Assembly (NCBI RefSeq): GCF_963678635.1
Contig: NC_087065.1
Span: 13,118,743 to 13,182,742 of the forward strand
Source: Symsagittifera roscoffensis
Lineage: Eukaryota; Xenacoelomorpha; Acoela; Convolutidae
Reading direction: 5' to 3'
Length of the DNA: 64,000 bases
The stretch's first letter is position 1; every line of letters starts with the position of its first letter. Of the stretch, positions 49,039 to 61,035 are shown piece by piece. The notes beneath the pieces are model-generated. The model was not told the DNA's origin, did not search any database, and was given only the letters and a program-made list of their open reading frames with translations. A program made the translations under genes and the position numbers.

Positions 49039-49401
49039 TCATTTTCGTGGAAAAATTTGACTATTTTTTTTCGACAAGCTTTCTCTGGCGAGTCCATTTA
49101 ACACTTCTAAAACTGCTTTCGAAAGTTTTGAGGCTGTGCCTACTAATGCTATTAAAATATCGTCTAAATTGAAGCCAGTAAATGGATTTTTTTCTTGGAT
49201 AAACCCATCATGTTCGCTGAAAATCATTAGACATGTCACCAACCCACAAACTTCTGTTCTTCGACAAAACGGTCTTGTGACGTCTCCTTCTATAATATTA
49301 AAGTTGCAGTCCTCATTGGCGTTGGCGGATAATGAAATCTGGCTATAAGAAAATTTATTATCTATTGATGAAAACGAGATTAAGTTTCGCGTTTCTGCCA
49401 A
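49039..49401 (-). other. 120-codon open frame, unassigned
   Basis: Runs from 49401 down to 49039 on the minus strand, directly upstream of the reverse-transcriptase remnant. Contains CRRTEVCGLVTCLMIFSE. I recognise no domain. It could be an earlier part of the same decayed element. Other frames are also fairly open here, so coding status is unsure. Confidence 0.25.
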
Positions 49402-50977
49402 CTGTTACTAGGGCTATGTTGTCTATCAGTTTAAAAAATTAAGCATTCGGTATCGATTTATAGGTTTTTTACTTAACATTTTTGAACAGAGTGCTAATTT
49501 TACGGACCCATTCAGCTGTGCTGTTACAACAATACCACATGAACTCTTGAACCAATATAATAGCTATTCAATGTGTGCAATTTTTAATAATCGAGCGCCG
49601 CATAATTAAACAATTGGTAGCAAATTTATTAGATTTTACATTCACTTGATTGTATTGATCTTAACGGCTCAATAAAGTGTGTATTAACTCAAAAATTTTA
49701 AAAACTTTGTATCTAACTATTCTTGTAGTGATGAAAGGAAATTTTCTAAGGATAGTTTTTCTAAACTCACATTGTTGTGGACTCCCGATAGTTGGGTTGG
49801 TTAGACCATCTGATTCGAATTGTATCGGATACTGTTCAGCAGTATTGTTAAATTGAAATTTTGTGGGAGCCGAAGGTATAAATAGATTAGGTAAACTATC
49901 GTTTCATAGGAGGCCTCTTTCTGCACCAGACAATATTAATTTTTCTATAGCTATTTCCCACCCGTTTTAGCGTATCTTGAGAACAACTATCTAATCACAA
50001 TTACAGTATTCAAATCCTTGTTAGGCCCTTATAATAACTTAGTCTACTAGATCGATTTTGAAAAGTCAATCTTTGATCTTCAATTCACGAATTATTGCAA
50101 TTTTTATCAAGCTCATTAAAATTGTTGGGTCAGTTTGGATCTAGTTTTGATAGGGATTGTTCTCGGTCAATAATAGCGCCAGATTTTTTTGTTTTAAACG
50201 CTTTTGCTTAAAAACACTGTTCCTATGCAATCTTCGATTTTGGTTCGTGCAATCTTAACTAAAGTTTTGTCGCATATTGCTAATACTCTAAAGGCGCCTA
50301 GTTTAACAACAAACTCAGATTCCGAGAAAATTTTTGTTGGTGATAATTAGTCTGACTATTCTGGTTTAATTGTTAGTTCAACGATGTTTGTTTTGACTTG
50401 GTCTTCCTCTACTCCTACAAAATTTCTAAAAGTGTCCTCGGTCTGCAATTGTTACACAATTTTTATCTAGGAAGACATACTAAGAGAAGACACTTCATGA
50501 CGAATGGATTGCTGTTTTGGTTCACTGAAATTTTTAAGGTTTGTTAGTTTTTTACATTAATTTTTCTATTTGGGTAGTATGCAATTGAACTTTTTACGTG
50601 CTGGTGGAGAACTCTGGTTCCTTTCTCCCTTTTTCATATATCAATTAAATTGCTTAAATATTTTCAGGTGCAAAGTATTCTATACAGGCCGTTTTCTGTA
50701 TATCTACATTTCTCATGTTACTGATAAATATGTCTCTCATCAGTTTTGCCTCAAGTTCTCCCTGGCTACAGTTTTTTGCTAACTCAGTAAGAGTTTTGCG
50801 GAGTTTTTCCGAAGTTTTGTTATTCTTCTGACGTCTGCTAAAAAACTAAAAGTTCATACTTAAGAATTGTCTCCGTTGCGAAGATTGCTTTTAGCAAGTA
50901 CCAGCAAGTACGAGTTCAGCAAAAAACAATGATGAGGATTTTTTCCTAGACTTTTGTGAGCAAAGCCTTTTTTCTCC
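49402..50977. other. No gene seen
   Basis: AT-rich intergenic sequence without recognisable exon, repeat end or RNA gene. Confidence 0.5.
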
Positions 50978-51354
50978 GTTCAACTAGTGCTAAATAGAGT
51001 TGAGATTTCAGTTTTTCCATCACTATCTCTGATTTGCACTCCAGTGATTTTAGCAATATCTTCTGCCTGACATCTCTTTACATCTTCAGTATAGCTGTAT
51101 AGTAGTGCTTTATATCTAGGTAATCTTTTCTGCCTCTGTAGCACCTTCATTTTCTGGTGGTTGTTGTTGGATTAGAGATTGTATTTTTTTGCGTACGGGT
51201 GGGTTAATGACGTCATCAATTACTACAGAGTAGTTCGCTATAACTGTAAGACGGAGTTTTTCTGCCCTTTTTTCTGAATCACGGGGTATATTGTTTGTCG
51301 AGTGGTTCCACAAAAAATCTAGTATTCGTGGGTTCTATTCAATCGACTGCGCCA
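50978..51354 (-). pseudogene. Decayed retroelement gag-like fragment beside a primer-site-like motif
   Basis: On the minus strand ACA|TGGCGCAGTCG (51357 down to 51344) repeats the LTR/primer-site junction of the intact element (ACA|TGGCGCAG). Next comes an open stretch (51313-51116) with EKRAEKLRLTVIANYSVV, then after a stop and frame change another (about 51112-50978) with YTEDVKRCQAEDIAKITGV. Both read like protein but match no family I know. An LTR would lie at 51355 and beyond; its far end was not found. Confidence 0.4.
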
Positions 51355-51359
51355 TGTAA

Positions 51360-53626
51360 CAATTTCCTGTAAAAGTTCAGTTAAACAACTTAGAAACGTT
51401 GGTTAAACGGAGGTGTAATTATGATTACTAACCAAACTAGACTTCTTGTAAAATAAGAGTGAAAACAGAGCTAAAAGATTAGTTGATTAACCAAACCCAT
51501 CGTTAAGTTAAAACTGAACCAACAAATCAGCAACATCCTGCAAAAAAACTATACCACGTTTGACAGGTGCTAATGCTAATCATCAGTGTGAGGTATCATA
51601 TTAAGAGGTCAACTTGCATCACTGCTACACAGTAGTTTCAATTATTACTTCGTCACATACTTAGGTAATTTGAGAAGAACAAAATAATTTGATCGTATTT
51701 TCAAATTAACTTAGACAATAAGGTTTAAGTTTGAATTTCTTTTCTACAATTATTTTTGAGATCAAAGAACGAAAAACTAAAGTTGCACCTCAACTTTTCT
51801 ACGACAATAGACGGATAAATGTTTTCTAAAATCAAAGAGAAAGAGTTCATTGTTTTGAAAATATGTTGTCCGGAGGTTTGTCAGAACGGCAGATTTGGTT
51901 TACCTTTAAAGACAGATATCATTTTAGGTAAGCGGTATTTTTCAAATTCAGTTTTGACATTTCTGCTGCTTTTTTAATCTTGATTTCTGGTTAATAAAAA
52001 CAAGTAAACGAGAAATTTCTAGAGCAAAATTTTTGTAGAAACCTTCTTTTGATAATTTTTTTACTGCACTTCCAACCATGACAAAGTTTTTCAAAACGAT
52101 ATCTTAGACACGATGTTTCACTGGATGAGGTTAAAACCAAAATTTTTTCTCGAATGCTCAGCAGTCATTTAGCTCGCGTATAATCGCCCTGAAAACGACC
52201 TGACGCGTATAATCTTGCCTACTTTAGCAGAAAAATTTGTCATAAAAAATTTTGATAAAAAAAATTATTAAACAACTGTCTCTCGAACAGCTACAATTTA
52301 AATGCAAAGTTCTAACCTATAGAAAACATAGCAAAAAAAACACAAACCGTAGTTATTAATTACGTGGAGCTAAAGCATCAATTGCAAAAATTCTGCATTG
52401 AACGTTTTAAATACAGCTCCTTTCCACACATATTGCAAAAAAATATAAAATTTTATTGCCAACAAGTTCTTCTTGTTTATCTTGAATTAATTTTTCTTTT
52501 TTTTTGGTTTTAGCAATATACATGCTTATCAGTTCAACCTGTTTACATGATGAAAAAAAAAAGTTTTTTTTATTAGAAAAGTTAACAAATTGAAACATTG
52601 CATAATAAAACATTGTTATAAGATCACACGTACTACTTTCCTCCAAACGGATTTAGGGGGATAAAATACAAGTTTTGAGAAAATAACCTTCAGGGCAAAA
52701 TAAAAAGATCTAATTAAAGGAATAAATCAATCAAGAAGTAAATACCAATATTGTTTCAGGTACATAACAGTCTAAAATAAGCTATTCTATACCAAAAAAC
52801 TTCCTAATTCATGTTTTGTGCGCGCTTGTTCGAAATGCATTTTGTCAATCCATTATATTCTACATAAAGTCGCTCAGTTGACCCTAAAAATTGGGAGAAC
52901 TAAACCACAGTTCCAATTCATTTTGTTTCTTATAAGTTAAGGTACCACACCGTAAAGCAAAAGCACTGCAGTGTCTAAAAAACAACCGTTACCCTGACAG
53001 TATGCTGGTTAATTAGCTTTTGCACTCATTGAACTCAAAATTTGACTGAAGCTGAACCTTTTGAAAACATTTTTGCTTTGACTCAGATTATACTTAAGCA
53101 GACACGATACGCTGGAGAGAATTTATTTTCTCAGTTTAAAAAATTTCTTCTTACTTTCTTCCAAACAAGATACCATACGCTATTCAGCAAACTACTGTAT
53201 TACTTGTCATAAGTTCAAATATGCCAGTTTTGCTAGCAGGAGCCGCAACTTGAAGCATATCTTGTTTAAGTTTCTAACGATAAGAATTATTGAACTGGTT
53301 ACAATAACCTTACCGAGTAAAAATTTCTGAAATCCCCCTCCCCTCCGAAAAAGTCCGGGATCTTCTGACTGTCCATCAAAGTCGTGTTTTGGTCCCAATA
53401 CAATATCGTTTGCACGTTAGAATCTCGTTGAACTAAAGAGAATTTTGATCTTCAAAACATGGTTCAGAATTTCTGTCAAACCCGAACTTTTTCTAGAAAC
53501 TTCTGGTTCTAAAAATCACAGAATACAACCAAAAAATATTCAAGGCAACGAATTAGACTACGTATTGAAAACAGTGGCTTCAAATAATTTCTTTGAGAAA
53601 AAAGTGGACAAATGCATGGACTTAAT
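51360..53626. other. No gene seen
   Basis: AT-rich. The first few hundred bases may be an LTR remnant; the rest shows nothing. Confidence 0.45.
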
Positions 53627-56600
53627 TTAAGAGTTCGTTTCAGTTTTTACGTCATTCTCATTTGTGATATCAAGTTCTTCAGCAAACAGCGTTTTTATGC
53701 CGTCTTTTTTCTTCTGCAGTTTGCAAACGAAGAAGCCGTCCATGTTGTGCAAGTGGGGGTAGAATCTCCTCGCGTGTTTCAAAGAGGGGTGCAGTCTGTA
53801 CCCTCTGTATTTGGCGAACCCCTCCTCACCGATGTCTAGACCACTAATGGGCACTACTGACACGTGTCTGTGTTTGAGAGCGAAGTCCACCACCGCTTCA
53901 TTTTCCTCCACGAAAATTGAACAGGTGGAGTAAACTATGTATCCGCCTAAGAAGGGAAAACAACATTTAGTTTAGGCTGAAACTACAATAATTTTAATAG
54001 CAAGGACCCAATTAAACTACAAGACGTGTTGTGTTGCATGTCCAGACATAACTCAAAAGAGTCCGACCGACTACAACACTTTAACCACGTATTAAATTAT
54101 GCCATGAAACAACTCTGAAATTACTTGATCAAGAATGGAGATTGAACTGCCACTTTCAATTCTATTTGAGCAGATTATACACAGGATAATCGGAGATTCG
54201 CAATTCTTGCGAAACAAAAAATATATACAAATACTCGAGAACGAGCAAACGCTGCTACATACTCCATATATTTCCAAAAGTTTTATTCAACATAAATGGG
54301 AACTACCATCCAGTCTTGTAATTGAGAAAGTACAGCTTCGGCCTTGGAGAGCGCAATTTATTTCGATTTGGTATATGATTTTGGAAGACAAGCTGGAAAC
54401 TCATTAAAAAATGAGCCTGAGAAACACAACACTGCTTAATTAGGTGAAAACTCACTTCGTTCAGTAATACACAGGCAACCCCAGAAATAAAGTTGTACCT
54501 GTTTTACTGTGCGCTGAGCAGCTGTCTATAGCTGCCAAGAGGAGTGACCGCTGAGCAGTGAAGCACCTCTGCACTTGGGATCTGTCTTTGGATGTCTTGA
54601 CGGAAGAGTCTTTGGAGATGATGCCTGTTCCACTGCATGGAGCATCTACCAACACTCGGTCGAAGTGGCCAGGGTAAAAGTGGGCCATCTTGCGTCCATC
54701 CAGACTGCAGATAACCTGCCACAATAAAAAATTATTTAAAAAAAATCAATACTGTTACGATTTCGTTATAATTAAAACTTGATCTGATGCTTTATCATCC
54801 TGGTTAGAGAAGACCCTGCGATTCAAAGATGACTTACAGTGTTAGTTACTCCCGATCTGTGTAGATTACCAACTATCGCTTTGCATCTGTCTGGATTGGC
54901 ATCATTCGCAACAAGAGTCCCAGTGTTTTTCATTAACTGAGCAATATAGGAGGTCTTCATACCAGGAGCAGCACACATGTCCAGAACTTTCTCGTCTGAC
55001 TTGGGAGCCAGTGCTATGACGGGCAACATACTGGAGGCACCCTGGATCACATAATGTCCAGAGAGATATTCTGGAGTTGCACCTGCAATCAGACATTGAC
55101 ATATGCATACTTTCAGGCAAATGGAATTTTCAACACAGGCGGAGCTGAGCTTCGCACCACTTACGATGCAATACTCGAAAAAAAACTTCAGTCGAAAAAA
55201 TTAATCGAAAAAACTAAAATGGGGAGTAATCGGACTAACCAATGGGGACCTGTGATTGGTATATGACTAATCCCACTTTTGTCCAGGGCCCGAGGGGGTC
55301 CAGATTGACTCCTCTGTTGATGAGCGCCTGAGCGAGGTCTTTTCTTCTCGTTTTCAACGTATTCGCTCTTATCGTTAGAGGCCTTTCAACTTCACTTGCT
55401 TCTAAAAATTGCAAAATGTGTTTGGAGGTCAGCAAATCCATCAGTTGTTTCATGAGGTACTGGTTGTAGGAGTATAATGACTGCAACTCTTTCTTAACCT
55501 TCTTTACTAAATCATTCTTAGTACATGGTTCTTCGCCTACTCCGACCAGTTTAGACTGATACTTGGCGAACAGTTTAGGGTTGTTGATCAGGTCGAGCTT
55601 TGCCGTTACTTTTGCTTTCAGTGACTTTGCGTCGATTACAGGCTGCTGGGTAGTGTCATGCCCGTTCAGATCCTCTTCCAGGTCCGAGTTGTCGTCATCC
55701 ACTTGTCTGATATTGAGCCTTAGCTCCTTCTCTGCTTCCGTCTTGAGAAGCTTTTCGTGTTTGAGAATGCTTTTCGATTTGGTCACGATTGAATCGTCAC
55801 TGTCACTCTCATCGCCTCCATCATCTTCACTTCCCTCATCATCATCTTCGCCCCCTTCTTCATCTTCATCAAACTCATCGTCTCCAGGCACATGTTGATC
55901 ATCACTGTCCTCATCCTCACCTACAATTCCATTCTCTCCTGTCACTTCGTCTTCACCCTCCTCATCATTGAACAACTTCATCTTCTTTGGCTGATCATCT
56001 TCATCCTGTTCTTCTACTTCACTTTCCACGTGCGCTTTTTCTTCTTCTTCATCTGCTTCCTGGTCTTCTTTAGCTCTCCTCGCGGCAAACCTTTTTCTCG
56101 ACCTAAACAACAGCAAGCCACAAAGTTTGAGATGTATATAATCAATAAGACCCAAATTGGATCTTGCGCTAGTCATAGATTCAACAAGATTTAATTACTA
56201 TGTATGCCAAATTCCATAAAAATCGGGCTATGTAAACCTACATTTTTATGGTATAACTCACAGGCGCAGAAAAACGTTCAAAAACCAATAAAAGTTAACC
56301 TGTTTAATAAATGGCGATACCTTTATAATTTTCGAATGGGGCAAGCAGTAACTACTGAGCATCGCTGTAAACTCAAAAAAGGATGGTGTCGACTTACCTT
56401 TGCGACTTAATCAACTATCTAAGTGGTAGACAGGCCAGTACCTTATTTTGAGATTATCAATCTAATGTTCTCAGTGACCCTCTTCTCTCGACTCAAAAAA
56501 CTGAAACACTCAGTTCTAAGACAGACACAGAGTTGAAGCTGAGCTTCGCACCACTTGCGATACACAATGCCACCGAATCGTAACGAATGAAAAAACCTGT

Positions 56601-58639
56601 GGCAAAACACAATGCCCAGATTTGAATCAGCTTTTAAAAAAACGAGTGGAAACTATTCAGACAAAACTTGGGAAGACGTCTGTTGAGCCGGAAAAAAGGA
56701 GAAAGAAATGTCCAAATATGGGATTTTTAAAAAGCAGAAAATGTGGAGAAGCCTTGACTTTTTTACAACAAATCGATGCGCCATTCATTTGAACCAATTT
56801 TCAGTCATCTCAGACATCATGAGGAATTAGAACGACAAGTTGCTATGAACTAAGTCCAAACAGCCTTAGAAAAAAATTGAAATGCAAATAAAAAAACACA
56901 GTACAGAACGATATGAAAACATTAAATGTGCTTGAAACAAATGGCGAAAACTAACTAAAATTGACTTAACATGAAAAATTCTGAGAACTACGAGCAAAAT
57001 AGGGATAAAAATTTAAAGGTATTTTGTGATCTGATAGCCCTTAAAGCCTCCTAAAACCGAGTCCATTACTTACAAAAAATATCGTGTTACAAAATTTATC
57101 TAGGCTAGGCTAGAAAGCACTTGAACCAAAAAATATCAATCGACGATAAAAAACTGATTAAAAATTATACCAAGAAAAATGCCTATAAATGCATGGCTTC
57201 AATTACCTTCAACGGAAATAATATAATAAGAACAGCAGGTCATTAAAAAATTACAAGTTGAATCAATATATAAAACGACTAGAAACTAATATCAAAAAAA
57301 TTAGGTAAACAAGCCGACAGAATTAGAGCCGACACTTATTAAGCGGAAAAACTGGCGAAATATTTTCAGTGAAACGATCAAACAGAAAGATCTTGCATCT
57401 ACCACCTACACCGCATTAACTAGCTCTTCATAGGCATTACAAGTAAGATCCGTATTTAAAATTCAACCATTTCCAAGTTCCTATTAAGTGTACAAACTCT
57501 AAGAATGAAGTTGTTTACGGGGACAGTAGTACCCGTAAACAACTTTGTCTAGTACCTTGTTGCAACACCCTTGCTCATCACAAAGCTTAAAACAAAACAC
57601 ACTAAAACCTCTCGAACATACCAGATCCTCGGATTAACTAAGGCCCTTTCCTGAATTAATCTCTACTCGAAAGATCATAGCAACTTGAGGCAAGCCGCGA
57701 ACTTGAGGAAATCAATTGATAACTGAAATTTTTGTGCGATCAAGAAGTGAGCATAAAAATAATGTTTTCCTTGAAACGAATAACAATTAGGTCCCTAAGA
57801 CGATAAAATATGAGCCGAAATCATTTGTGCAAAACAAATTTTTTTAACGAAACAAAAAGAAATAAGAAATCATACGAAGTCAAGGTTAGTAAAATTAAAA
57901 ACAGCAGAAATAATTCAAAACACTAATAGAAGCAACTATAATTTCAATTGCGTACAGCAAAAACCCATCCTACAATTTGGCATCTAAGCCGACAAAACAT
58001 AAAACAAACAAATAAAAACCCGAAAAATTTTTAGAAACAGAATATTTCCCGTTTGAAAAAAAAAAACAAGTTCTGTCAGTTTGGAGCCCAGGACCTTTGC
58101 CGTCCCAGGCGTTTTCGTTACCTCCAGACCAACTGTACCGGAAACGAAAAAAATTGAACTTACCATGAACTGAACCTAAATTTACCATTTTTAATTTGAA
58201 CACAAAGGTAAAAACAAGCATCATTGAAAGAACATTTTCCATGTTGGTTTTTCTCAAAAGAATTGATGATTTAGTGAACAAGTGCGGCGAACAACTTTTT
58301 GGCACTGATATTAATTTGCTGGCACTGATAGATCACGCTTTGCACTGATGACACTGATACTGTTACCACACTAGGTTAGGGTTCCTGACAATCTCTGACT
58401 CGTCAGAGCAAAAGAAATGTCGGTCAACAATTCAACGATTTGTTAATAACAAGGACAACGCAAGAGTGCGTAAATAAAGGTTACCTTGATGTGCTTTTCT
58501 TTCCGCCCAGGGGATCTTCCCCGTGCAGAGCTCTCTTTGAGATTACTTCGGCTGCCTTGGTAGACTTCTGAACAGCCAGTCTCCTCCGTCCCTTGCCCCT
58601 GTTCAGCCCAATATCAGACCTCTCCTTCACTCGACCCAT
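53627..58639 (-). CDS. NOP2: NOP2/NSUN1 nucleolar rRNA cytosine-5 methyltransferase
   Basis: Five exons on the minus strand (58639-58485, 56102-55240, 55082-54838, 54715-54499, 53946-53627) join in phase to 599 residues. The start is ATG 58639 (MGRVKER), as NOP2 proteins begin MGR. Residues 1-200 are basic, then strongly acidic (Asp/Glu runs at 55790-56060), typical of this nucleolar protein. The family block [19 protein letters not shown] is present. The Rossmann core carries [18 protein letters not shown] (Cys448) and YSTCS (Cys502); by family knowledge Cys502 is the nucleophile and Cys448 releases the product. The usual second Gly of motif I is Met381. It methylates 28S rRNA and assists 60S assembly. 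It is shorter than human NOP2 through a shorter N-region and no repeat-rich tail. Intron 1 is mostly a reversed family B repeat. Confidence 0.95.
55128..55170 (-). repeat. Family B right-end fragment in NOP2 intron 2
   Basis: GAGCTGAGCTTCGCACCACT continues into TACGATG, the reverse of the family's right end. It sits within the 157-bp intron between NOP2 exons 2 and 3. Confidence 0.5.
56527..58080 (-). mobile_element. Repeat family B copy, reversed, in NOP2 intron 1
   Basis: Begins with GAAGCTGAGCTTCGCACCAC and TTGCGAT, the reverse of the family's right end. Its far part (58030-58075, ATATTTCCCGTTTG then A-run and AAGTTCTG) is the reverse of 1139-1175. The outer boundary near 58080 is approximate. 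Confidence 0.5.
57508..57545. repeat. 14-bp perfect inverted repeat
   Basis: AAGTTGTTTACGGG and its reverse complement around a 10-nt loop (GACAGTAGTA), within NOP2 intron 1 and the family B copy. Confidence 0.85.
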
Positions 58640-59052
58640 TATGTTCGTCTGAAACACTCGAATGTAAGAGCTGAACAAAACCCATTCATTTCACATGCCT
58701 ACAAATTGAGCTAAGCAACGCATATAACAACAATAATCTGTCTTATATTATCATAGTCTCCTTACTACTGCCTGATATATTCAAAATCCTGAGTTTCCGG
58801 AATATTTCCCTTTTCGCCATTTTTAGCACAATGTGAAAAAAATTCACTCGTACTAACTCATTTTTTGGACAAAGGCAATGAAATGAAATCGAAAAGAAAT
58901 CAAAAATCAAACCGAGAAAATTCAATTTTGAGCCTGAACGAAGTTTAAGTTCATCGATTCACATCGAGTAAAAATATCGCATCACAATTGAAAACGCTGC
59001 TGATGTTCAATTTAATTCGGAAAGAAAAAGTTACTGAGATTAAGTATATCAT

Positions 59053-60963
59053 TTATTTAGCAACAGGTTTCGCTGTTTGTGCCGCCTTTTTGGCCTTCAA
59101 AAGCTCAACTATCTCCTTGTATCTCTTCATGCATTCCTTCTTGGACTTTCCAGGAACAGCCTCTGAAATCCTCTCCCACCTCTTGTCTGTGTCTGGGGGG
59201 TAATTCTTCAGAGCCGCTTCTAGTAGCTTCTGTTCTTGTGATGTCCACGTGACTGTGTCGTCTGTCCTTTCCGTGGGAATGGCTGTGCTTTGTGATTCCA
59301 CAGTTGTGGTCTGATGACCTTCTGCGCCACCGTTTGTCATTCCATTCGATGTGGCGGCGAAATTGTCCACTGATTTCTGTGTGATTTGAGATTTGATTTC
59401 GCTGTTCGCTGAATTGCTGATATTCTGAAGGTTCTTAGCTTTATTCACAACTTGTTTTGCACTCTTAACTTGTTTACCTCCGTGGATGTGATTGTTGAGG
59501 AAATTACTAATTGCAACCCATCGTTTGTCTGTTCCTGGTGGCAACAGCTGTAAGGCTTTGACAAGGCACTGTATTTCTTCTGTGCTCCACGAATTACTGT
59601 CATTTGAAGCACTCGGGCCGTTATCAGACTGCTTTTGTTGCTTCTGCTGTTGAATTAAAAGTTCGTCTTTTCTTTTTGATTCCACAACTTCCTTTTGCCT
59701 TTTTATTTCATTTTCCACTAGTTGCATTGCTTTTGATTTGCTTTTACTTAAGGATTTCAGTCTAGCATTGAATTTTTTGAATTCTTCAATATTTAAGTTA
59801 CTACAAATGAGATCTATGCCTTCCAGCCACCAGGTTTTGACATCTATGTCAATTTCATCATCGCAAAAATTATCAAAAGATTTGCAAACATCTTTAAAAC
59901 ATTTCTTTTCAATCTTCAATTCCTTTTTCGCCGCTTCGCGTTCCTTCTTTTCCTGCTCTGCCTTTTCCTGTTCTTCTTTCTTTTTCAGCTCTTCAGCTTT
60001 CCGAGCAGCTTCATTTTGCGCATCAATTTCGTTCTGCTTGTCAAGTGCGATTTGTCGCTTTTTGTCTTTTTCCTCTTGCTTTCTTCTCACTTCCTCTTCT
60101 CTTTTCCGCTTTATTCTCGGATCATTGGTCATGGCACAGTCCACTAGTTGACGTATCCTCGCAATCTCCGCATTCTTTCGCCGCTGTCGCTCAGCTTTGT
60201 TTAGTTTGTCCAGATATCTTCGCTCTTCCCTGTCAGTACCTTTTTCCTTTTCCTCCTCGTCCAAGTAGGAAAACTCGCGCCAAGAATCGAAATTCAACCA
60301 AAACTTGTAAAAGTTCATCAAATCATCATATGATGTGTTATCATCTCCAATAAGAGGCACAGGTTTCTTATTACTCCAATAGGCGTTACGCTCAAAAACT
60401 GGTCCAAACACCGATAAAAACTTATCGGCTGGCACTGGTTTATTTTTAGAGGGAATAGAATCATCAAACTCGGGGTCCACGCTATCATAAGCCATCCTTT
60501 TTTTGGGATTACTTATTATTTCAAAAGATTTTACAATTGCTGGAAAATAATCAGATTGCAGCTCGTCTAATGGAATCTGTCGTTTGTCCGGATGATGTTT
60601 GAGCACTAGTTGTCTGTATGCCGCTTTGATTTCAGCAGCGGTGGCCTTTGACCTCTTAGATTGCAGACCAAGAACTTTATAATGGTCATGCTCTTTCCAT
60701 TCAGTTGGGTCGAGACTTCTTACGAAATCATCATCAATTTCTAGCACTATGTTTTCACATGATTCGTTCTCCTTGTCTTCATCCTTGCAGCTTAAGTCAA
60801 CATTCTCATCCTCATCACTTCCATCCACTTCCAATTCAGTGGCATCGCCTATGGATAACTCGTGGAACCGAGACATAAACTCAACGGTTGGTTCAAAATT
60901 TCCATCGCCACTGCTTTGCAAAATGGGAAGATAAACAGCGACAATTCTATTTTTTTTCTTCAT
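59053..60963 (-). CDS. DNAJC2: DNAJC2 (zuotin/MPP11) ribosome-associated J-protein
   Basis: 636 residues from ATG 60963 to TAA 59053, without an intron. The open frame extends 30 codons further upstream without another ATG, and a CTGCAG acceptor lies 5 nt before the chosen ATG. The J domain covers about residues 92-165, with KHHPDKR. The zuotin homology region (FDSWREFSYLDEEEKEK) is next, then a highly charged Lys/Glu helix and two SANT domains: WSTEEIQCLVKAL, and WTSQEQKLLEAALKNYPPD ending in KECMKRYKEIVE. With an Hsp70-like partner it forms the ribosome-associated complex that helps nascent chains fold. Length is close to the human 621. AATAAA overlaps the stop codon, so the 3' UTR may be very short. 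NOP2 starts 413 bp downstream on the same strand. Confidence 0.96.
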   Translation of the reverse strand: MKKKNRIVAVYLPILQSSGDGNFEPTVEFMSRFHELSIGDATELEVDGSDEDENVDLSCKDEDKENESCENIVLEIDDDFVRSLDPTEWKEHDHYKVLGLQSKRSKATAAEIKAAYRQLVLKHHPDKRQIPLDELQSDYFPAIVKSFEIISNPKKRMAYDSVDPEFDDSIPSKNKPVPADKFLSVFGPVFERNAYWSNKKPVPLIGDDNTSYDDLMNFYKFWLNFDSWREFSYLDEEEKEKGTDREERRYLDKLNKAERQRRKNAEIARIRQLVDCAMTNDPRIKRKREEEVRRKQEEKDKKRQIALDKQNEIDAQNEAARKAEELKKKEEQEKAEQEKKEREAAKKELKIEKKCFKDVCKSFDNFCDDEIDIDVKTWWLEGIDLICSNLNIEEFKKFNARLKSLSKSKSKAMQLVENEIKRQKEVVESKRKDELLIQQQKQQKQSDNGPSASNDSNSWSTEEIQCLVKALQLLPPGTDKRWVAISNFLNNHIHGGKQVKSAKQVVNKAKNLQNISNSANSEIKSQITQKSVDNFAATSNGMTNGGAEGHQTTTVESQSTAIPTERTDDTVTWTSQEQKLLEAALKNYPPDTDKRWERISEAVPGKSKKECMKRYKEIVELLKAKKAAQTAKPVAK

Positions 60964-61035
60964 ATTATCTGCAGCAATTAATTTTAGAAAAATACTTGCA
61001 TTAACAAGGATAACCGGTTGCTGTGGAAGTAGCAC

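Noticed and set aside
54135-54407. 90-codon plus-strand open frame
   Set aside because: Lies in a NOP2 intron, no domain, no splice or start context.
55563-55971. Plus-strand open frames rich in Ser and His
   Set aside because: Mirror image of the Asp/Glu-rich region of NOP2 on the other strand.
59738-60353. Plus-strand open frames rich in Phe and Ser
   Set aside because: Antisense of the Lys/Glu-rich helix of DNAJC2.
60964-61035. Longer DNAJC2 starting upstream of 60963
   Set aside because: The upstream frame has no ATG and a good acceptor lies just before ATG 60963.
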